Positions 1 through 5,149 of a stretch of 5,328 bases of DNA are shown one piece after another. The translations under genes were made by a program, and so were the position numbers. Source of the stretch: an uncultured beta proteobacterium. GTDB taxonomy: Bacteria > Pseudomonadota > Gammaproteobacteria > Burkholderiales > Burkholderiaceae_B. The first letter of the stretch is position 1. Each line of letters opens with the position of its first letter. Below the pieces are notes generated by a model. That model made no database searches. It was not told the origin of the DNA and saw only the letters and a program-made list of their open reading frames with translations. The stretch covers positions 1-5,328 of the forward strand of contig CAIYWO010000487.1 of the NCBI GenBank assembly GCA_903929925.1, written 5' to 3'.

Positions 1-410
1 GGCATCACACCAATCCAGACTTTACCGATCACTGGACAAAAATGATGGCTGCAGGCGCTACGCACAGTAATTGGGCCAACGATCATCAATTCACTGAGGT
101 GCTCTACGTTTGGAAACTCTGTGATTTTTGGCTGCGCGGCATAACGCCCACCAAACACTTCTTGCAAATACATTTTGGCAACACGCCGCGCAGTGTCATT
201 TGTGTTGTGGTCTGAAACCGTATCAATGACAAGGCTCTCCAGCACACCTTTCATCTTGAGCTCGACTTCATCTAGCAGCTGAGCAAGTTCGCCAGGCTCG
301 ATGTATTGCGCAATATTATCGTTGGCGTGAAATCGCTTACGCGCCTCTTTAAGGCGGTTGCGAATCACCACCGAAATCGGCGTGCCTTTGTCCTGATCGT
401 TCGAGTTCAT
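1..410 (-). CDS. folE: GTP cyclohydrolase I (FolE), N-terminal part, cut by the window edge
   Basis: This is the first enzyme of tetrahydrofolate (and pterin) synthesis; it converts GTP to 7,8-dihydroneopterin triphosphate plus formate in the cytoplasm. The visible 136 residues begin MNSNDQDKGTPISVV from an ATG at 410-408. Residues about 69-90 (NTNDTARRVAKMY, then GGRY) match the conserved segment before the core. Residues 112-135 read GPITVRSACSHHFCPVIG and then KVWIGV, the T-fold zinc/active-site segment, with Cys120, His122 and His123 aligned to the E. coli C110-x-H112-H113 group. The usual Glu in 'CEHH' is Ser121 here, a form I recall from a proteobacterial FolE subgroup. The remaining roughly 40 per cent, including the third zinc-ligand Cys, lies beyond the left edge. 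The gene follows the DCC-family gene by 51 bp on the same strand. No strong Shine-Dalgarno sequence is visible. The family call is secure; the variant subgroup is from memory. Confidence 0.93.
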   Translation of the reverse strand, partial: MNSNDQDKGTPISVVIRNRLKEARKRFHANDNIAQYIEPGELAQLLDEVELKMKGVLESLVIDTVSDHNTNDTARRVAKMYLQEVFGGRYAAQPKITEFPNVEHLSELMIVGPITVRSACSHHFCPVIGKVWIGVM

Positions 411-426
411 GTGCTGGATTCTTTAA

Positions 427-432
427 ATAATA
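427..432 (-). promoter_or_regulatory. possible -10 element ahead of folE
   Basis: The 51-bp gap between the DCC-family gene and folE is AT-rich. On the minus strand it contains TATTAT (5 of 6 to the sigma-70 -10 consensus), which would start transcription about 10-12 nt ahead of the folE ATG. Only a poor -35 match (TTCGCC, 17 nt upstream) is present. It may give folE some transcription independent of the upstream genes, but an AT-rich spacer can produce such a match by chance. Confidence 0.2.
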
Positions 433-461
433 CTTTCTAAAATTTTTTCGGCGAAAACGCG

Positions 462-818
462 CTATCTGAACCTGCGTTGAATGCTAGGACGGATCTTTAA
501 AAATCCGACATACAGCCGCTCTAAACACCAGAGCGTGGGCTTGTTAGAACAAAGCCTTCCAAGCCAACGCCACTGTGGTAATTCAAGCCAAAGCTTAACA
601 AAAGCCGGCGCCCCACTGTACAAATTATCTTGTCTATCTCTGACATGAAAACGGGCCATAGCTAACTGGCAGGTTAGACCTGCCCCTAAACACGCCTGCT
701 CCCCAACACTGACATCGGTCCATTCAATATTTTCAGCGCCCCTGCAGCGCTGATAGACCGCAATCTCTTTGCGGCAAAGCGGGCATGAGCCGTCGTAGTA
801 AACGGTGACTAAAGCCAT
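462..818 (-). CDS. DCC-family (DUF393) thiol-disulfide oxidoreductase-like protein
   Basis: This is a small 118-residue protein of the DCC/DUF393 (YuxK-like) family, named for its conserved Asp-Cys-Cys motif. Residues 6-15 read VYYDGSCPLC, giving D9-x-x-C12-x-x-C15, with the CxxC pair placed as in thioredoxin-fold enzymes. Later landmarks typical of the family are F57-HVRD, the 'SGAPAF' loop at about 68-73 and the Trp-rich stretch 77-85. The family is predicted to do thiol-disulfide exchange, but its substrate is generally unknown. There is no signal peptide, so it is probably cytoplasmic. The ATG lies inside the end of the upstream GNAT gene (10-bp overlap) and has no clear Shine-Dalgarno sequence, which suggests translational coupling. 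The stop is TAG. The length is normal for short members of the family. Confidence 0.85.
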   Translation of the reverse strand: MALVTVYYDGSCPLCRKEIAVYQRCRGAENIEWTDVSVGEQACLGAGLTCQLAMARFHVRDRQDNLYSGAPAFVKLWLELPQWRWLGRLCSNKPTLWCLERLYVGFLKIRPSIQRRFR

Positions 819-1297
819 TTTTGCATAAACAAAGCCTGCCCGGTCTCAGCGCTCAGTTCATATCGGGCAAAGCCGAAGCGCGCGTAGGAGGCCTGGGCAA
901 CAGGATTCCCGCTCAGTACCTCGAGGGTTAGCTTGCAACAACCGCGGGCGCGCGCATAATCCTGGAGAGCCCCCAACAGTGCCTGACCGACACCTTGGCC
1001 TCTAAAGGCGGGATCAACTGCAATGTCGTGGATATTCATCAAAGGTCGGGCCTTGAAGGTTGAATATCCTGGCATGGCGTTGAGCAGACCTACCGGACGC
1101 TCGCCACTGTAAGCCAGCCAGCTGACCGCCCCAGAAAAGTTCGCGAGGTCGTCACAGAGCCGGTCTTTGACCTCTGTTTTGAGTCCTTCCCCACCACCCA
1201 TCGGATCATTCGCGTACATATCCAACATCGCCAACAAATCCGCGCGATCAGTAGGGTTAAGGTAATCAACGACTCGGACGGAAATGCTGCGCTGCAT
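809..1297 (-). CDS. GNAT family N-acetyltransferase
   Basis: This 162-residue, single-domain GNAT protein would transfer an acetyl group from acetyl-CoA to an amine. The acceptor cannot be told from sequence. The fold markers are in order: a beta-strand pair at about 57-73 (AVSWLAYSGERPVGLLNA), strand beta-4 at 87-94 (MNIHDIAV), the acetyl-CoA pyrophosphate loop R99-G-Q-G-V-G104 (motif A), and motif B at about 123-142 (KLTLEVLSGNPVAQASYARF, then GF). The N-terminal MYANDPMGGGEGL segment is the likely acceptor side. The ATG at 1297-1295 is preceded on the minus strand by GAAGGTG with 7-nt spacing, a good Shine-Dalgarno sequence that supports this start. The gene ends ATGCAAAAATGGCTTTAG, and its last codons contain the ATG of the DCC-family gene. 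It is the first gene of a minus-strand unit leading into folE; a functional link to folate is not implied. Confidence 0.9.
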   Translation of the reverse strand: MQRSISVRVVDYLNPTDRADLLAMLDMYANDPMGGGEGLKTEVKDRLCDDLANFSGAVSWLAYSGERPVGLLNAMPGYSTFKARPLMNIHDIAVDPAFRGQGVGQALLGALQDYARARGCCKLTLEVLSGNPVAQASYARFGFARYELSAETGQALFMQKWL

Positions 1298-1350
1298 GAA
1301 TGGGCACCTTCAGAGGAGCAAAGAACAACAAGCGTTAGCCACTGTAGCGA

Positions 1351-1359
1351 TGGTATAAC
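1351..1359 (+). promoter_or_regulatory. candidate extended -10 promoter for the CoA-transferase/SDR unit
   Basis: TGGTATAAC is an extended -10 (TGn plus TATAAC, 5 of 6 to consensus). It would start transcription around 1366, about 48 nt ahead of the CoA-transferase ATG. No convincing -35 hexamer lies 16-18 nt upstream, as can be the case for extended -10 promoters. The same bases form part of the opposite-strand -10 candidate, so the two promoters would compete. Confidence 0.35.
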
Positions 1360-1383
1360 AACCCGTGATTCAAAACCTGACAA
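1355..1383 (-). promoter_or_regulatory. candidate sigma-70 promoter for the GNAT-DCC unit
   Basis: On the minus strand TTGTCA (1383-1378; 5 of 6 to TTGACA) is followed after 17 nt by TGTTAT (1360-1355; 4 of 6 to TATAAT). This would give a leader of about 50 nt before the GNAT start. The site lies in the only divergent gap of the window, where a promoter is expected. The -10 match is modest, and the assignment rests on position and spacing alone. Confidence 0.4.
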
Positions 1384-1413
1384 ACCCCATTTGAAGTTGC
1401 GAAAAGGTAATGC

Positions 1414-2634
1414 ATGTCTGAAACCCTACCCCTAGCAGGGATACGCGTTGTCGAATTCACCCACATGGTGATGGGACCGACTTGCGGCATGATTCTGGCT
1501 GACCTTGGTGCCGACGTCATTAAAGTCGAACCAATCGCTGGTGATAACACCCGTAAATTGTTGGGCTCAGGGTCCGGCTTTTACCCAATGTTCAACCGCA
1601 ACAAGAAAAGCATCTCGATCGACGTCAAAAACCCGATCGGTCGAGAAATTATTCTTAAGCTTGTCGCTGGTGCTGACGTGTTTAGCGAAAACTTCAAAAG
1701 CGGCACGATGGACAAACTCGGTTTTGGCTATCAGGCCTTATCCAAACTCAACCCCTCCTTGATCTATGTGTCGCACAAAGGCTTTTTGCCTGGCCCCTAT
1801 GACAACCGCACTGCACTCGATGAGGTCGTTCAGATGATGGGCGGCCTGGCCTATATGACTGGCCCTGCGGGACAACCACTGCGCGCGGGCGCAAGCGTGA
1901 ACGACATCATGGGAGGCATGTTTGGCGCCATTGGTGTCCTCGCCTCGTTACAACAGCGCAATCGCACAGGCCACGGCCAAGAGGTCGCCAGTGCGCTATT
2001 TGAAAACAACGTATTTTTAGTTGCGCAACATATGATGCAATTTGCTGTCACCGGCAAACCAGCAAACCCAATGCCGAATCGCCTGAGCGCCTGGGCCGTG
2101 TACGACGTGTTCACGGTCAAAGACGGAGAGCAGATATTTCTGTCAGCCGTCAGCGATACGCAATGGGCCTTGCTCTGCAAAGAGTTTGCCTTTGATGATC
2201 TGAAAGCGGATGCGCGACTCGGCTCAAACAACGAGCGCGTCCAAAACCGCTCCTGGCTGATCCCGATCCTACGTGAACGTTTCGCCGTACTAAGTGCGAA
2301 AGAACTCAGCGAGCGTTTCGAGAAAGTAGGACTCCCCTACGCACCAATCACGCGGCCTCACGAACTCTTTGATGATCCGCACCTGCTCGCCACCGGCGGC
2401 CTTGCACCCGTGACAATCGCTGCCGACAATACAAGTTCTGGAAAAGATATTGAAACGCGTGCAGCGCTCTTGCCCCTCGCGCTGAACGGCGAACGACTGC
2501 GCATCAGAAACGCGCCACCCCGAATCGGAGCTGACACCGTAGAACTCTTACACAGCCTGGGCTACTCAACTGCCGAGATTGACAGCCTGAGGGACCAAGG
2601 CATTATTCGTAGCGCCGAACCAAATCCTCAATAA
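1414..2634 (+). CDS. CaiB/BaiF family (family III) CoA-transferase
   Basis: This 406-residue protein has the normal length for formyl-CoA-transferase-like (family III) enzymes. These move CoA between carboxylic acids through an aspartyl-CoA thioester in an interlocked homodimer. Visible hallmarks are LAGIRVVEFTHMVMGPTCG at 7-25, ADLGADVIKVE at 29-39, the FNRNKKSISIDVKN segment at 60-73, and GQPLRAGASVNDIMGGMFGA at 153-172, where Asp164 fits the catalytic Asp. The 'RNRTGHGQEV' turn follows at 182-191, and the small domain near 320-345 contains LPYAPI. The ATG is preceded by AAAAGGT with about 5-nt spacing. The substrate pair cannot be assigned: the family includes carnitine, bile-acid, oxalate, malate, mesaconate and alpha-methyl acyl enzymes. 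The SDR-fold gene follows 43 bp downstream, and the two probably form one transcript. The family assignment is strong; the role is unknown. Confidence 0.93.
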   Translation: MSETLPLAGIRVVEFTHMVMGPTCGMILADLGADVIKVEPIAGDNTRKLLGSGSGFYPMFNRNKKSISIDVKNPIGREIILKLVAGADVFSENFKSGTMDKLGFGYQALSKLNPSLIYVSHKGFLPGPYDNRTALDEVVQMMGGLAYMTGPAGQPLRAGASVNDIMGGMFGAIGVLASLQQRNRTGHGQEVASALFENNVFLVAQHMMQFAVTGKPANPMPNRLSAWAVYDVFTVKDGEQIFLSAVSDTQWALLCKEFAFDDLKADARLGSNNERVQNRSWLIPILRERFAVLSAKELSERFEKVGLPYAPITRPHELFDDPHLLATGGLAPVTIAADNTSSGKDIETRAALLPLALNGERLRIRNAPPRIGADTVELLHSLGYSTAEIDSLRDQGIIRSAEPNPQ

Positions 2635-2677
2635 ATTTTTCTATTTAAATCACTACACCTTTACCACCGGAGCAGAC

Positions 2678-3478
2678 ATGGACTTACATTTAAAAAACCA
2701 TCACGTCCTCATCACAGGCGGCAGCAAAGGCATCGGCCTGGCCTGCGCAAAAGTATTTTTAGAAGAAGGCGCCAAAGTCAGCCTCGTGTCACGCGACCTC
2801 GCCACGCTAGAGGCGGCCAAAAAACAACTGGCCACACAAAATCCAGGTGCTGCTGCGCACATTGCGATCTACGCAGCAGACCTCAAAGCATCGGACTCGG
2901 CCGTAGCAGCCCTTGATGCAGCAGAAAAAGCGTTTGGTCCTGTCGATGTACTTGTGAACTCCGCCGGAGCCGCCAAACGCGTTGCGGCTGCAGACCTCAA
3001 ACCAGAAAATTGGCGTGATGCGATGGATTCAAAATTCTTCACCTACATCAACATGCTAGATCCCTGCATCAAGCGCATGGGTGCACGTAAAAAAGGTGTA
3101 GTGGTCAACGTGGTCGGCAATGGCGGCAAGTCACCATCGGTTTTACACATCTCGGGCGGAAGCGCAAACGCAGCCTTGATGCTCGCAAGCGCTGGTCTGG
3201 CCGCAGCCTATGCTCCGCACGGTGTGCGGGTGAACGCAGTGAACCCTGCCGCAACGGCAACAGATCGTTTGATGGAAGGCATGAAGGTTGCAGCCAAGCA
3301 CGAGAACATCTCAATCGAGCAAGCTATACAAAAAGCCACGGCACGCGTGCCAATGGGTCGACTTGCTACCCCCGAAGAAGTTGCAGACACAGTCGTCTAT
3401 CTATCTTCAAGTCGTGCCAGCTACGTCACCGGCACCATTATTACGATGGACGGTGCGGCACACCCTCTGGTCGTTTAA
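2678..3478 (+). CDS. SDR-fold protein with an atypical, probably non-classical active site
   Basis: This 266-residue protein has the length and fold of a classical short-chain dehydrogenase/reductase. The Rossmann glycine motif T13-GGSKGIG20 is intact, as are the LVNSAG motif (92-97), the NAVNPAAT segment (186-193) and the C-terminal 'ASYVTGTIITMDGA' (247-260). The catalytic tetrad does not align. The usual helix-4 Asn falls on Lys119, the Ser of 'NISS' on Gly147, the Tyr of YxxxK on Gly160 and its Lys on Asn164 (local sequence GNGGKSPSVLHISGGSANAA). The pattern around these positions is otherwise coherent, so this is not a frameshift; I recall similar 'GGxANAAL' SDRs in other Burkholderiales. 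It could bind NAD(P) and do different chemistry, or serve a non-redox role with the CoA-transferase. GGAG with 5-nt spacing precedes the ATG. Its 3' end overlaps the convergent dehydrogenase gene by 38 bp. Confidence 0.9.
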   Translation: MDLHLKNHHVLITGGSKGIGLACAKVFLEEGAKVSLVSRDLATLEAAKKQLATQNPGAAAHIAIYAADLKASDSAVAALDAAEKAFGPVDVLVNSAGAAKRVAAADLKPENWRDAMDSKFFTYINMLDPCIKRMGARKKGVVVNVVGNGGKSPSVLHISGGSANAALMLASAGLAAAYAPHGVRVNAVNPAATATDRLMEGMKVAAKHENISIEQAIQKATARVPMGRLATPEEVADTVVYLSSSRASYVTGTIITMDGAAHPLVV

Positions 3479-4457
3479 TCCCAGCCATCTCGATATACTG
3501 CTCGATCACAGCTCGGTAAGAGGCATCCGCCTTTAAGCCGAGCTTGTGTGTGCGCTGGCAATCAAACCTTGGTGGCCAACCACCCACAATTCTCTTTATG
3601 GTTGGGTCAGGTTGCACTGTTACCAAGGCAGCAACTTGAGGCCCCGCAACATCCTTCAGCGCTTGCAGCATCTCGCCTACCGTAACGGTTAAGGCAGGCA
3701 GGTTCAACGCAGTGCGACCTCCGAATTCTTCTCTACTGACTTCGACAACGCGCAAAATACCTGCGATCGTATTGTTTGGGGATGAGAGCGCGACCTCAGT
3801 AGAGAGCTCAACCGGACAAACAGAAGCAATCCCAGACAACGGTTCGCGCACAATACCGGACAAGAAACTTGAGGCAGCGCCGTTCGGACGGCCCGGCCTA
3901 ACCGAGACTGTCATCAAACGAGCGACGCGCCCATCGATATAACCCTTGCGCGTGTAATCTGCGATGAGTTGCTCGCAAATGAACTTGTGAATGCCATAGC
4001 TTGACTGAGGAGTCGGCAGCGTCTCATCGCGCACAACATCGGCCAAGGGGATTGCTGGATCCGAACCAAACACGGCAACGGAGCTTGCAAAGAATAAGAG
4101 CGGCGCTTGCCCACTACGCGCTTGCTGAGCGCGCAACGCATCCAGAAGCTTTCTGGTTGTGTCGAGGTTCGAGCGCAGACCCAAATCAAAATCTGCCTCG
4201 CACTCGCCAGATACTGCAGACGCAAAATGAAAAACAGCATCGTAATTTTTTTCGCATAAGGCATCGACACGCGCAAGCAAATCGCCAACATCGACCTTCA
4301 CTAACGGATGTGAGGCAATCTCTTGTCGCGCAGGCGCATACAAGTCAGCAAGTGTGAGCGACGTGATCGCCTGACCACGTAGTTGACCGCGCTTGAGTAG
4401 CGCTTGCGTCAATAGGGTTCCGAGAAAGCCAGCCGCACCAGTAATTAAAATATTCAT
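3441..4457 (-). CDS. denD: NAD-dependent D-erythronate dehydrogenase-like protein (DenD family)
   Basis: This 338-residue extended SDR (NAD-dependent epimerase/dehydratase fold) resembles DenD, which oxidises D-erythronate to 2-oxo-tetronate in four-carbon acid-sugar catabolism. The NAD motif is G7-AAG-FLG13. Catalytic features are S125-S126 and Y154-x-x-x-K158 (SSYGIHK), all intact. Subfamily-type segments are HFASAVSGECEADFDLG at 77-93, RPGRPNGAASSFLSGIVREP at 187-206 and GGWPPRFDCQRTHKLG at 292-307. I chose the ATG at 4457-4455 because the Rossmann motif begins within three residues. A TTG three codons upstream overlaps the previous stop and would add only a short unconserved head. The gene starts 2 bp after the OtnC-like gene. 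Residues 327-338 (IKRPEGVPHRPS) extend past the natural-looking end and are read antisense to the SDR's last codons. The family is clear; the exact substrate is inferred from similarity and neighbours. Confidence 0.85.
   Translation of the reverse strand: MNILITGAAGFLGTLLTQALLKRGQLRGQAITSLTLADLYAPARQEIASHPLVKVDVGDLLARVDALCEKNYDAVFHFASAVSGECEADFDLGLRSNLDTTRKLLDALRAQQARSGQAPLLFFASSVAVFGSDPAIPLADVVRDETLPTPQSSYGIHKFICEQLIADYTRKGYIDGRVARLMTVSVRPGRPNGAASSFLSGIVREPLSGIASVCPVELSTEVALSSPNNTIAGILRVVEVSREEFGGRTALNLPALTVTVGEMLQALKDVAGPQVAALVTVQPDPTIKRIVGGWPPRFDCQRTHKLGLKADASYRAVIEQYIEMAGIKRPEGVPHRPS
3507..3548. other. long imperfect hairpin just past the SDR stop (possible transcript-end structure)
   Basis: An inverted repeat closes on the tetraloop ATCC (3525-3528). 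The inner stem pairs 3519-3524 with 3529-3534 (including one G-U), followed by an A-A mismatch and a T-A pair. The middle stem pairs 3510-3516 (AGCTCGG) with 3538-3544 (CCGAGCT). After a one-base bulge the outer pairs are CAC with GTG. That is about 17 base pairs over 42 nt. It starts 28 nt after the SDR stop and lies within the 3' part of the opposing dehydrogenase gene. No T-run follows on either strand, so it is not a standard intrinsic terminator. It might stall polymerase or protect 3' ends, or it may simply arise from the coding sequence. Confidence 0.35.
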
Positions 4458-4459
4458 GT

Positions 4460-5149
4460 TTACCAAGAAGCCTTAAAAAGTTCACGCAATTCTTGTATGG
4501 AAGTCTCATCCAACGCCTTCGCCGTGCAGCCCCCACGTAACCAAAGTTTCGCAGTCTCTTCGAGCTCTTCGAGCGTTGCCATGGCTGCGCCGGGAGTTGG
4601 CCCCCACACTTGCGGACCAAGCTTATCGCACATCACCGCTCTGAGGGACAAACCACGCGCGCGGTGGGACGCGACGAGCCGCTCAATCGCATCCGCAACC
4701 GCAGGAGCACCGGGACGGCAGTAATCGATCAGTGGTACGTGCCCGACTTTCATCACATAGTAAGGCGTGATGGGGGGAACGATATCGTCCTTAGACCAGA
4801 CGCCGCGCAACGTTAAGTCAACGAGCCAGGACGAATGCGTGTGTACAACACAGCCAGCCTCGGAGTCGCAATCGTAGATACGTCGATGCAATACGAGCGT
4901 CTTGCTTGCTCGATCACCGCTTACCTGTTCCCCTTGCGCGTCAATGCGAGACAAGCGCGAAGGGTCAAGAAATCCCAGACAAGCATCCGTCGGCGTAATT
5001 AAAAAACCACCGCCATCTGCCTGGGGCACACGAACACTGATGTTCCCAGTCGAGCCATGCACATAGCCTCGCTCAAACAAGCTTCGCCCAATCCGACAGA
5101 TTTCCTGTCGTAAAAAAATCAAATACTCTGTTTCAGTCGGATTGCTCAT
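4460..5149 (-). CDS. otnC: OtnC-like class II aldolase/adducin-family protein with substituted metal-site residues
   Basis: This 229-residue class II aldolase/adducin-fold protein resembles OtnC, which decarboxylates 3-oxo-tetronate 4-phosphate to dihydroxyacetone phosphate. Supporting segments are RGYVHGSTGNISVRV (27-41), ITPTDACLGFLDPSRLSRID (51-70), H103-T-H105 (two metal ligands), PPITPYYVMKVGHVPLIDY (125-143) and LEELEETAKLWL (193-204). Two expected residues are missing. The Glu of the 'SSE/TKE' motif, four residues before a conserved His, is Thr84 (ASKTLVLH). The His of 'NHG', the third metal ligand, is Leu177 (CDKLGPQVWG). The frame is intact on both sides, so these are substitutions. 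It may belong to a divergent OtnC-like subgroup with another reaction, and the gene symbol is by overall resemblance only. The ATG overlaps the kinase stop (ATGA), with GGAAAG 8 nt upstream. Confidence 0.8.
   Translation of the reverse strand: MSNPTETEYLIFLRQEICRIGRSLFERGYVHGSTGNISVRVPQADGGGFLITPTDACLGFLDPSRLSRIDAQGEQVSGDRASKTLVLHRRIYDCDSEAGCVVHTHSSWLVDLTLRGVWSKDDIVPPITPYYVMKVGHVPLIDYCRPGAPAVADAIERLVASHRARGLSLRAVMCDKLGPQVWGPTPGAAMATLEELEETAKLWLRGGCTAKALDETSIQELRELFKASW

Noticed and set aside
441..459. TTTTCGGCGAAAA-type palindrome between the DCC gene and folE as a terminator
   Set aside because: The stem is short and mostly A-T with no T-run following it in the direction of transcription, and folE lies immediately downstream on the same strand.
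1090..1383. 97-codon minus-strand frame overlapping the GNAT start
   Set aside because: It shares the strand but is out of frame with GNAT, covers the promoter region and has no recognisable motif.
1851..2231. 126-codon minus-strand open frame inside the CoA-transferase gene
   Set aside because: It is antisense to conserved family III coding sequence, and its composition looks like a shadow frame with no family resemblance.
4001..4357. 118-codon open frame on the plus strand inside the dehydrogenase gene
   Set aside because: It is antisense to a clearly conserved enzyme, its Arg/Gln/His-rich translation has no recognisable domain, and it has no ribosome binding site.
4455..4466. TTG at 4466-4464 as the start of the dehydrogenase (adding three residues before the ATG)
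   Set aside because: It lies across the end of the OtnC-like gene, and the ATG at 4457 places the Rossmann GxxGxxG motif exactly where family members start.
4620..4660. Frameshift in the OtnC-like gene as the cause of the missing 'NHG' motif
   Set aside because: Reading the other two frames across this segment does not restore an NHG-like sequence, and conserved residues resume immediately in the original frame (GPQVWG).
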